From Alphaproteobacteria bacterium MarineAlpha3_Bin2 (GTDB lineage Bacteria > Pseudomonadota > Alphaproteobacteria > Rhodospirillales > Casp-alpha2), in contig PTLL01000016.1 of assembly GCA_002938315.1 (NCBI GenBank), positions 1-34,503 on the forward strand: 34,503 nt of DNA. Reading direction: 5' to 3'. Positions within the stretch are counted from its first letter, which is position 1, and every line of letters starts with the position of its first letter. The notes beneath the pieces were generated by a model, which was not told where the DNA came from, searched no databases, and saw nothing but the letters and a program-made list of their open reading frames with translations. Positions 15,032 to 23,223 of this stretch are shown one piece after another. The position numbers and the translations under genes are program-made.

Positions 15032-16689
15032 AGGAAATTGCCGGCCTTGGTGATGTCGGCGGCGTCGTCTACATCCAGCCATTGGCCGGGAACGTAAATC
15101 ACCCGGATGGAAGTACCTTTTTCCGCTAACCGCGCGAACAAATCCGGCAGACTCATTTTCGGCAGGCTACCGTCCTTGCCCATAGCGGCGATTTCGTCGC
15201 ACACTAGCTGGCTCCCCTTGGCGCTGAGCTTAGCGACACCGATCCATTCGCCATCAACCTCGGCGGGATCGAGATCGTTGCCGATGCGGCGCAGGCTCAC
15301 CGGATCGTCATCCAAATAGTCACCGGAAAACGGCCGCGAGCACTGGATCAGGTCACGGACCCAACCGTCAGCATCGGAATTGCGTTCCTTCCACAGGGCA
15401 TCCACCAGCACCGTAATGTCGTCTTCGGCGGCCAACAGCTGATCGAGATAATATTGGCGGAACAGGATGTCGCCGTAGGAAATGATGCAATCCCCCTGGA
15501 TATGGTCTATGGCGGCGGAAAGGCTGGCGACTTCGCCGGTATTGTCGAAAAGGTCATTGTCGACGGTGGTGATCGACGGCAGGTTGATCTGCTCTTTCTT
15601 ATAGCCGCGAACGACGGCGATATCCTGGACGCCGGAATCCTTGAACGTCTTGACCAGACGCGACAGCAGCGGCTTGCCCCGGACATCGATCATGCATTTC
15701 GGCTTGTCCTCGGTCAGTGCGCCTAACCGGGCGCCTCGGGATGCGGCTAGAATGACGGCGTTTGGCTTTTGGCCTTGTTGAGGCAGGTAGCGTTTTTCGG
15801 CCTCGGCCAGTTCGTCATTTCCGGTCAGTTCGAACACTTCCTTGACCAAGACCATATCGCCATCCACACCGGCCAGGCTTTGTTCGCGAAATATCCGGCG
15901 CGAGGTTTCGCGCATCACGGTAATGGCGGCACGAAGATTGTGGTTGGCCCAGATGGCGACGGAAATCCCGGCCTTGCGGAAATCATCGGTCGGGGTGCGG
16001 AAGTATTTGGTCGGCACGATGACGATAGGGCACCGGCCCGCCCATTCCTTGGCGAAGGCATCGATTTCATCGGGGGTGGAAAGTTTTGAATGAACCAGCA
16101 CCGCATCGGCGCCGGCGGCATGATAGGCCTCGGCGCGCCTCAACGCTTCATCGAGGCCGCGCCCGGCGATAAACGCCTCCAGGCGGGCAACGATGGAAAA
16201 ATTCGGGTCGGTCTGGCTGTCCTTGCCGGCTTTGATCTTGCCGCAAAACTCGTCCATGTCGGCCAGGGGCTGACCTTCACCGATAAAGGAATTGGTTTTG
16301 GGAAATAATTTATCCTCGATACAAATCCCGGCGATGCCGCGCTGGCAAAGCTTGGAAACAGCCCGGCGCATGTTGTTGAAATTGCCCCAACCGGTATCGC
16401 CATCGACCAGGATCGGCACATTGGTAGCATCGGCCATAAATTCCAACACATCCATGATCTGGGTCCATGACGCTTCGTTGTTGTCGCGAACGCCCAAGGC
16501 CGCCGACATCGAAAGCCCGGATGCCCAAATGCCCTTGAATCCGGCCTCTTCGACAATTTTCGCAGACAAGCCGTTGTGGGCTTCCATCAGGAATTCCAGT
16601 TCCGGCGACGTCAACATGGCGCGCAACTGCTCCGTTTTGGTCAAAGACGGAAGTGGGTTTGTTTGGTTTCGGCTGGGCGCTTCGCGCAT
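15028..16689 (-). CDS. pepM: PEP mutase fused to nucleotidyltransferase (phosphonate activation)
   Basis: The ATG at 16689, with AAGGA upstream, gives 553 residues; the frame is open to 16776. Residues about 25-290 are phosphoenolpyruvate mutase, with VDGDTGWGN and the diagnostic EDKxxxxxNS (Glu125-Ser134), which separates mutases from isocitrate-lyase-type relatives. Residues about 310-553 are a sugar-phosphate-type nucleotidyltransferase: [34 protein letters not shown] and a C-terminal WLDVDD. The first half makes phosphonopyruvate from PEP. The second half probably transfers CMP onto a downstream phosphonate, as in described PepM-PntC-type fusions. It begins the three-gene coupled operon and diverges from the PhyH oxygenase gene. 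Confidence 0.93.
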   Translation of the reverse strand: MREAPSRNQTNPLPSLTKTEQLRAMLTSPELEFLMEAHNGLSAKIVEEAGFKGIWASGLSMSAALGVRDNNEASWTQIMDVLEFMADATNVPILVDGDTGWGNFNNMRRAVSKLCQRGIAGICIEDKLFPKTNSFIGEGQPLADMDEFCGKIKAGKDSQTDPNFSIVARLEAFIAGRGLDEALRRAEAYHAAGADAVLVHSKLSTPDEIDAFAKEWAGRCPIVIVPTKYFRTPTDDFRKAGISVAIWANHNLRAAITVMRETSRRIFREQSLAGVDGDMVLVKEVFELTGNDELAEAEKRYLPQQGQKPNAVILAASRGARLGALTEDKPKCMIDVRGKPLLSRLVKTFKDSGVQDIAVVRGYKKEQINLPSITTVDNDLFDNTGEVASLSAAIDHIQGDCIISYGDILFRQYYLDQLLAAEDDITVLVDALWKERNSDADGWVRDLIQCSRPFSGDYLDDDPVSLRRIGNDLDPAEVDGEWIGVAKLSAKGSQLVCDEIAAMGKDGSLPKMSLPDLFARLAEKGTSIRVIYVPGQWLDVDDAADITKAGNFL

Positions 16690-16731
16690 TGAAATGGTCC
16701 TTACTATTCGTACATTTGTTTTGGTGGGGGC

Positions 16732-16760
16732 ATATAACTCTTGTTTCCCTGTCGGTTCAA
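16732..16760 (-). promoter_or_regulatory. Candidate sigma-70-type promoter for pepM
   Basis: On the minus strand TTGAAC (16760-16755) is separated by exactly 17 bases from TTATAT (16737-16732). This would place a transcript start about 35 nt before the pepM ATG at 16689. The spacing is ideal and the hexamers are partial matches. It lies in the divergent pepM/PhyH spacer. Confidence 0.4.
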
Positions 16761-16832
16761 GACGGCGTTGATGCATAGCCCCTCTCGGATTAGTATCCCC
16801 TCGCCTTTTTATACAAGCCCCAAGGAACTTTT

Positions 16833-17591
16833 GTGCTGAACACGCCGATCCTTAGCGAAGAACAGATTGAGACGTTCGAGCGCGATGGTTATTTGATCGT
16901 CAGCCAAGCCTTCACTCCCGATGAGGTGAAGCGCATCGAAACCTGGACCCAGGAACTGGTGGCGCTCCCGGAAGAATCGGGAAAACACTGGGTTTATCAT
17001 GAAAAGAGCCTGAAGGGTGACGATGCCGACCTGATCAGCCGGATTGAAAATATCGTGCCGTTTCACGATGGGTTCGAGAAACTTAGCACGGTGCTGAAAG
17101 GCCCCGTCGGCCAGCTTCTTGGCGAGGAAGCAGCATTGTTCAAAGAAAAAATTAATTTCAAGATGGCCGGTGGTGACGGGTTCAAGCCGCATCAGGATTC
17201 ACAGGCCGGATGGGATTCCTATGCCGATTTCTTCATCTCCGCCCTGGTCAGCATCGATGAGGCGACGGTTGAAAACGGCTGCCTACAGCTGGTCAACGGT
17301 CACCACAAACGGGGCTTGTTTAAATCCTGGGAGCCGTTGACCGAAGACGATATGGCCGATATGGAGTTCGTGCTGTGTCCGACCAAACCGGGCGACATTA
17401 TCTTTTTCGATTGCTACGCGCCGCATGCTTCGGAACCCAATTTGACCGACCAGACCCGACGCCTTTATTACGCCACCTATAATCGGTTGTCGGAAGGCGA
17501 TCATCTGGCTCAATACTACGCCGACAAACATAAGAATTACCCCCCCGACATCGACCGCGAGCCCGGCAAAGATTACGTGTTCAGAGTCTGA
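16833..17591 (+). CDS. PhyH-family Fe(II)/2-oxoglutarate dioxygenase
   Basis: A 252-residue protein starting at a GTG with AAGGA 7 nt upstream. The iron ligands are visible as HQD (His120, Asp122) and the distal PHASEPN (His198), with Arg209/Arg210 placed to bind 2-oxoglutarate. The block [17 protein letters not shown] resembles phytanoyl-CoA-dioxygenase relatives, including the phosphonate hydroxylase PhnY*. Because it diverges from pepM, hydroxylation of a phosphonate is the likely job, for example the carbon next to phosphorus. The substrate is inferred, not shown. It is followed after 21 nt by a DMT transporter gene and is likely co-transcribed with it. Confidence 0.85.
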   Translation: MLNTPILSEEQIETFERDGYLIVSQAFTPDEVKRIETWTQELVALPEESGKHWVYHEKSLKGDDADLISRIENIVPFHDGFEKLSTVLKGPVGQLLGEEAALFKEKINFKMAGGDGFKPHQDSQAGWDSYADFFISALVSIDEATVENGCLQLVNGHHKRGLFKSWEPLTEDDMADMEFVLCPTKPGDIIFFDCYAPHASEPNLTDQTRRLYYATYNRLSEGDHLAQYYADKHKNYPPDIDREPGKDYVFRV

Positions 17592-17612
17592 AGATACCGA
17601 GCCGCTGACGCC

Positions 17613-18452
17613 ATGGACCCCTTCGTATTTTCCCTGGTCCTGGCCGCAGCCATCTTGCACGCTAGCTGGAACGCGCTGCTCAAAAGCGGTGGCGACCCCT
17701 GGGTGCGCATGGCCCTAACCAACATTATCGGCACGGGGTTCGGGCTGGCCATGCTGCCCTTTGTCGAATTTCCCAATGCCGAAGCCTGGCCGTTTATCTT
17801 CGGCTCCATCGCCGTTCACCAGATTTATTTTGTCACGGTATGCCTGCAATACCGATACGGCGACCTGTCCCATGTTTATCCCATCTCGCGAGGGATTGCG
17901 CCCATATTGGTCGCCATCGGAGCCTTCATTTTCGTCGGTGAGACCCTTCCACCCCTCGGCATCGTCGCCGTTGTCATCATATCCACCGCCATCATCAGCC
18001 TGACTTTCTCCTCCACCTGGAAGCCGGGCGAAGGCAAGGGCGTTCTTTTTGCGCTGATGACCGGCGGCACCATCGCCATGTATACGGTGATTGATGGACA
18101 AGGCGGGCGGCAGGCCCACGATATTGCCGGTTACATCGCCTATTTGTTTCTCCTAGACGCTTTGCCCTTCGGAATGCTGGTCTGGTATATGCGCCGGCAC
18201 GAACTGTTCTCGGCACTCAAGGCCAACTTTAAATCCGGCGTGCTTAGCGGGGCACTATCCTTTCCCGCCTATGCACTGGTTATCTGGGCCATGAGCCTGA
18301 GCCCGCTAACCTATGTATCGGCGTTACGGGAAACCAGCGTAATCCTGGCGGTGTTGATTGGCACCCGGCTATTAGGCGAACCCTTCGGCGCCCGGCGCAT
18401 CATCACCGCCACCGCCGTCGCCGCCGGGGTGATATTATTGCAGGTCAGCTAG
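17613..18452 (+). CDS. DMT-superfamily (EamA) membrane transporter
   Basis: A 279-residue protein with about ten transmembrane helices arranged as two EamA repeats. The first begins at FVFSLVLAAAILHASWNALLKSG and the second near GVLFALMTGGTIAMYTVIDG. EamA transporters export or import small metabolites; the substrate cannot be read from sequence. It follows the PhyH gene by 21 nt, so a product or intermediate of the phosphonate locus is a reasonable candidate cargo. Its last 8 bases overlap the 3' end of the convergent nucleotidyltransferase gene. Confidence 0.85.
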   Translation: MDPFVFSLVLAAAILHASWNALLKSGGDPWVRMALTNIIGTGFGLAMLPFVEFPNAEAWPFIFGSIAVHQIYFVTVCLQYRYGDLSHVYPISRGIAPILVAIGAFIFVGETLPPLGIVAVVIISTAIISLTFSSTWKPGEGKGVLFALMTGGTIAMYTVIDGQGGRQAHDIAGYIAYLFLLDALPFGMLVWYMRRHELFSALKANFKSGVLSGALSFPAYALVIWAMSLSPLTYVSALRETSVILAVLIGTRLLGEPFGARRIITATAVAAGVILLQVS

Positions 18453-19227
18453 CGGCTTTTTCGCCGAGGCTTTCCAGGATTCGGGGCATAATGACCTCTT
18501 CCGCAAAGGTCACGTCGGCGAGGAAATCGATTTCAGTCCACGGAATTCCGGTGACGTCCTCAAAATTGAAAGTTCCCACAGGTTCCGATTTCAGCACGTC
18601 GCGCATCGCGTCCTCATAGGGTGCGGTCAGGTCGTCTTTATCAATACGGGCCTGGACGGCGTCAGCGACCTTGACGGCAATCCCTGGGGACATCCGCATG
18701 AAACCGGGCCATTCGCCAATGGTGTGGTAGTCATCAGTGACCAGCTTGCCGAAATCTATGAGATCACCGTCACGGAGGCACAATTTTACCGGCTCGTCTC
18801 CGTCTTCGAATTCGTAATCCAAGGTGAAGCAGTTCGGATGGCGGGAATGAATTAGCCGGGCTAGGACGTCCGGGTGGTACAGAACGTCGGCGTCCATGAA
18901 CATGACATCATCGCCGCTTCGCAGCACTTCATCGGCGGAATATAGCGACAGCAGGCCGCTTTCCTTATAGCGCGGGTTGAATATGGTGCGCACAAAGTCT
19001 TTCGGGCCCCCCAAGCCCTCCAGAATGGCATCGACCTCGGCCATAAGGTCCTCCTTGCGGTGACCGATCACCAACACAAGCTCATTGATGCCGTTGTCGA
19101 AAAGGCACTCCATATGGCGGGCTATAAGCGTCTTGCCGCCGAAACGGAGTATTGCCTTGGGCAGGTGATTGTTTTCGTCGCCGTGAAGACGCCTTCCGAC
19201 TCCGGCGGCGAGCATGACCACTTTCAT
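18445..19227 (-). CDS. Nucleotidyltransferase (LicC/PntC-like), stand-alone
   Basis: A 260-residue single-domain NTP transferase. The nucleotide-binding loop is LAAGVGRRL (residues 6-14) followed by LPKAIL with Lys24, then GGKTLIARHM and the metal-binding FMDADVL. A late Glu/Asp pair (PWTEIDFLADV) matches the WxDxD-like end of cytidylyltransferases such as LicC. It should activate a phosphate- or phosphonate-bearing small molecule with CTP or another NTP. It is the second such domain in the window besides the PEP mutase fusion. It lies 71 nt downstream of hpnA on the same strand and could be co-transcribed with it. The substrate is unknown; phosphocholine, phosphoethanolamine, a sugar phosphate or a phosphonate are all possible. 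Confidence 0.85.
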   Translation of the reverse strand: MKVVMLAAGVGRRLHGDENNHLPKAILRFGGKTLIARHMECLFDNGINELVLVIGHRKEDLMAEVDAILEGLGGPKDFVRTIFNPRYKESGLLSLYSADEVLRSGDDVMFMDADVLYHPDVLARLIHSRHPNCFTLDYEFEDGDEPVKLCLRDGDLIDFGKLVTDDYHTIGEWPGFMRMSPGIAVKVADAVQARIDKDDLTAPYEDAMRDVLKSEPVGTFNFEDVTGIPWTEIDFLADVTFAEEVIMPRILESLGEKAAS

Positions 19228-19277
19228 GAGATTTTAGTTACCCCCAACAATTCAGTTGCCGAATTCATAAAGCGGCA

Positions 19278-19291
19278 TGCCCCTCGGGGCA
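19278..19291 (-). terminator. Terminator-like dyad after hpnA
   Basis: TGCCCC (19278-19283) pairs with GGGGCA (19286-19291) just after the hpnA stop on the minus strand. A weaker GCCG/CGGC dyad follows toward the nucleotidyltransferase start. No T-run is present, so it may attenuate rather than end transcription between hpnA and the next gene. Confidence 0.3.
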
Positions 19292-19298
19292 AGTTCCC

Positions 19299-20288
19299 TT
19301 AGGGAACATATCCATTATCCCGAAACCACTGGACGGCATCGGCAAGGGCGTGCGCCGCGGGCCGGGGCGTATATCCCAATTCCTTCGCGGCAAGCATGTG
19401 GGTAAAGAACATCTTCTTCTTGGCCATCTTAAGCCCGTCGGTGGTGGCGAAGGGCTCGGTGCCGCCGCTTAGCCGGGCCCAGGTTTCGGCCACCAACGCG
19501 AAGGGCATGATCAAATTATGGGGGATTTTAAGGCGCGGCGGCCTGCCGCCGGTGATCTCGGCGAGGGCGCCAAGAATCTCTTTCAGCGACATATTCTCTC
19601 CGCCGAGAATATAGCGTTTTCCCACGTCTCCTTTATCGAAGGCCAGCAGGTGACCTTCCGCGACGTCATCCACATGAACCACATTGAGCCCGGTATCAAC
19701 GTAGGCCGGCATCCGTCCGGAAGCCGCCTCGACGATCATCCGCCCGGTCGGCGTCGGCTTGATGTCGCGCGGCCCGATGGGCATTGACGGATTGACAATC
19801 ACCACCGGCAGGCCTTGGCTTTTCACCAGTTCCCGGACTTCGGCCTCGGCCAGGAACTTGGATTGCTTATAAGGCCCGATCATGTCGGTGAATTGGACCG
19901 GGGTGTCTTCGTCCGCCGCACCTTCGCCCGGCACTGTGCCTAAGACCGCCACGGACGACGTATAGACAATACGCTCCACCCCGCATTCGCCGGCCGCCAG
20001 CATCAGGGATCGGGTGCCGTCCACGTTGGCCTTGAACATCGGTTCCGGCTTCGGCGCCCAGAGGCGATAATCGGCGGCGACATGGAACAGGCCGGCGCAG
20101 CCCCGCAAGGCGGGCTTAAGGCTGTCCGGTTCATGCAAATCGCCCTCGACGACCTCAACATCAAGGCCATCCAGATTTCGCCGATCGCTGGACGGTCGCA
20201 CCAAGGCGCGAACCTCTAGGCCGCGACTGACCAATTTGCGCAAAATCGCAGAGCCGACAAATCCGGTGGCGCCGGTCATAAAAATCAT
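19299..20288 (-). CDS. hpnA: HpnA, hopanoid-associated NAD-dependent epimerase/dehydratase
   Basis: A 329-residue extended short-chain dehydrogenase. The NAD(P)-binding TGATGFVG is at residues 5-12, the catalytic serines lie in [11 protein letters not shown], and the Tyr-Lys pair is in GPYKQSKF. The C-terminal [10 protein letters not shown] motif is shared by HpnA proteins. It acts in hopanoid side-chain or sugar metabolism; the exact reaction is not firmly established. It is divergent from ispH-hpnH with a 123-bp AT-rich spacer that must contain both promoters. The nucleotidyltransferase lies 71 nt downstream. Confidence 0.9.
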   Translation of the reverse strand: MIFMTGATGFVGSAILRKLVSRGLEVRALVRPSSDRRNLDGLDVEVVEGDLHEPDSLKPALRGCAGLFHVAADYRLWAPKPEPMFKANVDGTRSLMLAAGECGVERIVYTSSVAVLGTVPGEGAADEDTPVQFTDMIGPYKQSKFLAEAEVRELVKSQGLPVVIVNPSMPIGPRDIKPTPTGRMIVEAASGRMPAYVDTGLNVVHVDDVAEGHLLAFDKGDVGKRYILGGENMSLKEILGALAEITGGRPPRLKIPHNLIMPFALVAETWARLSGGTEPFATTDGLKMAKKKMFFTHMLAAKELGYTPRPAAHALADAVQWFRDNGYVP

Positions 20289-20411
20289 CGATATCCGCTC
20301 TTATCAGGCATAAACATTTTTTTCATATGGAAAAAACCCACAAAAAAGGCTAAACACCCCTTAACCTTTGGCCCTGGAGAACTTATTTTCAACTACGGGG
20401 TCAAATTTTTA

Positions 20412-21404
20412 GTGGATAAAATCTACCGTATGGCATCGAAAAAGAAGAAAAAATTAGACGTTTGGCTGGCCAGTCCGCGTGGATTTTGCGCCGGCGTTGA
20501 ACGCGCCATTGAAATCGTCGAACGCGCGTTGGAACTTCACGGGCCGCCAGTCTATGTGCGACACGAAATCGTTCACAACAAACGGGTGGTCGAAACCTTG
20601 CGTGACAAAGGCGCCGTCTTCGTCGAGGAAGTCGACGATATTCCGGATGGCGCGGTGACCATTTTCAGCGCCCATGGAGTCGCCGAAAAAATCGAGATCG
20701 AAGCCAAAAATCGTGGCCTGCCGGTCATCGACGCCACCTGTCCCTTGGTCTCCAAGGTCCACAAGGAAGGCCAGAACCACGCCAAAAAGGATCGCCAGGT
20801 CATCTTGATCGGCCATGAAGGCCATCCTGAGGTCGAAGGCACCCAAGGCCGCATTCCCGGTGGAGTCCTGTTGGTGACCAAGCCCGAGGATGTCGCCGGG
20901 CTCAAGGTCCGAAACCCGGATATGCTCGCCTATGTCACCCAGACGACCTTGAGCGTCGATGAAACCCGCGACGTGATCGAAGCGTTGAAAGCCCGTTTCC
21001 CGAATATCATCGGTCCCGACGTCAAGGACATCTGTTATGCCACCCAAAACCGCCAGCAAGCGGTGCGCGATCTTTCCGAACACGTTGATCTGCTGCTAGT
21101 AGTCGGCGCGACCAACAGTTCCAATTCCAACCGGCTCAGGGAAATCGGATCGGAACTGGGCATCCCCAGCTACCTGATCGACGACGCCGAAAATTTCGAC
21201 CCCTCCTGGCTGGACGGCGTCAATATCGTCGGTGTATCGGCCGGTGCTTCCGCGCCCGAGGAATTGATCCAGGAAGTGATCGAACGCCTTAGCGAATTCT
21301 GCGATGTCAAATTGAAGAAGTTGGACGGGGTCGAGGAAAACATCACCTTCAAGTTACCCCGCGAACTAATAGACGCGGAGCGCAATAACGCTTCCGCCAT
21401 CTGA
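20412..21404 (+). CDS. ispH: 4-hydroxy-3-methylbut-2-enyl diphosphate reductase
   Basis: A 330-residue IspH; the GTG at 20412 is used here, and an ATG at 20430 (MASKKKKK) is an equally plausible start. The three iron-sulfur cysteines are Cys26 (GFCAGV), Cys110 (DATCPLV) and Cys208 (DICYAT). Active-site residues appear in HEIVHNK, SAHGV and [11 protein letters not shown]. It makes isopentenyl and dimethylallyl diphosphate from HMBPP in the last step of the MEP pathway. It is 15 nt upstream of hpnH, placing precursor supply in the same transcript as hopanoid side-chain extension. Confidence 0.96.
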   Translation: MDKIYRMASKKKKKLDVWLASPRGFCAGVERAIEIVERALELHGPPVYVRHEIVHNKRVVETLRDKGAVFVEEVDDIPDGAVTIFSAHGVAEKIEIEAKNRGLPVIDATCPLVSKVHKEGQNHAKKDRQVILIGHEGHPEVEGTQGRIPGGVLLVTKPEDVAGLKVRNPDMLAYVTQTTLSVDETRDVIEALKARFPNIIGPDVKDICYATQNRQQAVRDLSEHVDLLLVVGATNSSNSNRLREIGSELGIPSYLIDDAENFDPSWLDGVNIVGVSAGASAPEELIQEVIERLSEFCDVKLKKLDGVEENITFKLPRELIDAERNNASAI

Positions 21405-21419
21405 AAGAACTCACCCTCT

Positions 21420-22586
21420 ATGTCCATTCCCTTAATACAGAAAATTCGGGTCGGGTCCTACATCATGGGCCAGCGTCTCAAGGGCGTTGAAAAATACCCG
21501 CTGGTTTTGATGCTGGAACCTTTGTTCCGCTGTAATTTAGCGTGTTCCGGTTGCGGCAAGATCGACTATGAGGACGACATTCTCAACAAACGCCTCAGCG
21601 TCCAGGAATGCTTGGAGGCGGTTGATGAATGCGGGGCGCCAATCGTTTCCATCCCCGGCGGCGAGCCGTTGATCCACAAGGAAATTGTTGGAATCGTCGA
21701 AGGCATCACGGCGCGCAAGAAGTTTGTCTATTTATGCACCAATGCCTTGTTGCTGGAAAAAAAGCTGGATGAATTCACGCCGTCGGATTATTTGACCTTT
21801 TCCGTGCATCTGGACGGCCTGGAAGAACACCACGACCGCGCCGTTGACCAACCGGGAACCTTCAAACGCGCCGTCTCCGCCATTCGAGCGGCCAAAGCCA
21901 AAGGATTTCGAGTAAACGTCAACTGCACCCTGTTCGACCAAATGAACGCCGACGAGGCCGCCGAATTTTTCAATTTCGCCAGCAACGACCTTAAGGTCGA
22001 AGGCATTACCATTTCGCCGGGATACGCATACGAACGCGCCCCCAACCAAGAGCATTTCCTGAACAGGACCAAAACCAAGCAGTTGTTCAGGGATATTTTT
22101 AAACGCCAGGGGAACAATAAATGGCAATTCTCCCAGTCGGTCCTGTTCATGGATTTTCTGGCCGGCAATCAGCAATACCAGTGCATGCCCTGGGGCAACC
22201 CGACCCGCAACATTTTTGGGTGGCAGCGGCCGTGTTACTTGTTGAGCGAAGGCTACGCCGATAGCTTTGATGCGTTGATGCGGGAAACGCGTTGGGATGA
22301 CTACGGCACCGGGCGGTACGAAAAATGCGCCAATTGCATGGTCCATTGCGGCTATGAGGCGACAGCGGTTACCGATGTCACCTCACATCCCCTAAAAGCC
22401 CTTGGCGTGTTCCTCAAGGGTATTGAAACCGAAAAACCGATGGCACCGGAAATTCCCTTGGACAAACAGCGCCCAGCTGAATTTGTCTTCGAGGGTTTGA
22501 TCAAGACACTCAGCCAAAAAAAGGCCGAGCAAGAAGCCGCCCTAAAGTCCGAACAAGGGGCCAAGACGACCAGCAACGCTGCGTAA
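21420..22586 (+). CDS. hpnH: HpnH, adenosyl-hopene transferase (radical SAM)
   Basis: A 388-residue radical SAM protein with the cluster motif CxxxCxxC (Cys38, Cys42, Cys45) and the SAM-binding GGEPL. A C-terminal cysteine-containing domain follows (QYQCMPWG, RPCYLLSEGY, CANCMVHCGYE). HpnH adds a 5'-deoxyadenosyl group to hopene (diploptene), the first step of the C35 bacteriohopane side chain. It follows ispH by 15 nt. Its last 45 bases overlap the 3' end of convergent hpnG, which encodes the next enzyme in the pathway. Length and motifs are normal. Confidence 0.95.
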   Translation: MSIPLIQKIRVGSYIMGQRLKGVEKYPLVLMLEPLFRCNLACSGCGKIDYEDDILNKRLSVQECLEAVDECGAPIVSIPGGEPLIHKEIVGIVEGITARKKFVYLCTNALLLEKKLDEFTPSDYLTFSVHLDGLEEHHDRAVDQPGTFKRAVSAIRAAKAKGFRVNVNCTLFDQMNADEAAEFFNFASNDLKVEGITISPGYAYERAPNQEHFLNRTKTKQLFRDIFKRQGNNKWQFSQSVLFMDFLAGNQQYQCMPWGNPTRNIFGWQRPCYLLSEGYADSFDALMRETRWDDYGTGRYEKCANCMVHCGYEATAVTDVTSHPLKALGVFLKGIETEKPMAPEIPLDKQRPAEFVFEGLIKTLSQKKAEQEAALKSEQGAKTTSNAA

Positions 22587-23219
22587 GGAAATAAGCGCCC
22601 TTTTGCTGTCGCTTTTCAACCTAAACAAACCGGGTACTTCCCAAGGATGCATAGCCAGCCCGGCAAGGATGGCTCCATAACTGGGGGTGCCGTTTTCAGA
22701 AATTTTCCCCGTAACCCAGGCCGGGATGGCGCGGCTGGCAGGATCGGCGACGGCCCTAATTGCCAGAAACAGAATCCCGGCCTCCTCGGCGGCGGCGGCA
22801 ACGGCATGGCTTTCCATATCGACGAGGGCGGCGTCCCATTTCTCTGCCAGATTCAGCTTTGCCTCAGGCGTCGAGACAACCTTGTCGGACCCGGCGATGG
22901 TAGCAATGGTAGCCCCTTCGCCGAGGATCTCCCTGACACCTTCCAACCATGGCTTCGACGTTTCAAATGCCTGCCCCGCCGGGCTGACGACCTTTGACGC
23001 TATGATCAGGTCGCCCGGCACCAAATCTGGCCTCAACCCTCCCGCCAAACCGAAGCTCAACAAAGCCTGACAGCCGTCCTTGATCATTTCCTGTGACAAA
23101 TTATAGGCCCGTTGTGTCCGAGCGGCGGCGCAACCCACATACGGACGGTCGTCGATTGGAAATACATCCAGGCAATCGGCTTCTTGTGCCAGCCCGGTAA
23201 TGACTCCCAGGCGTCCCAC
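22542..23219 (-). CDS. hpnG: HpnG, adenosylhopane nucleoside phosphorylase
   Basis: The open frame reaches 23396, but it overlaps shc. The GTG at 23219, four bases after the shc stop, fits the family start (GRLGVITGL) and gives 225 residues. Phosphorylase-superfamily motifs are LSFGLAGGL and VDMESHAVA. HpnG removes adenine from adenosylhopane to give (phospho)ribosylhopane. It is the last gene of the large minus-strand hopanoid operon. Its 3' end overlaps hpnH by 45 nt on the opposite strand. Confidence 0.92.
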   Translation of the reverse strand: MGRLGVITGLAQEADCLDVFPIDDRPYVGCAAARTQRAYNLSQEMIKDGCQALLSFGLAGGLRPDLVPGDLIIASKVVSPAGQAFETSKPWLEGVREILGEGATIATIAGSDKVVSTPEAKLNLAEKWDAALVDMESHAVAAAAEEAGILFLAIRAVADPASRAIPAWVTGKISENGTPSYGAILAGLAMHPWEVPGLFRLKSDSKRALISLRSVAGRLGPLFGL

Positions 23220-23223
23220 GGGC

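Noticed and set aside
15032-15082. Upstream ppd start at 15082
   Set aside because: The added residues are an Arg/His-rich shadow of the pepM C-terminus; the GTGA overlap start gives the normal protein.
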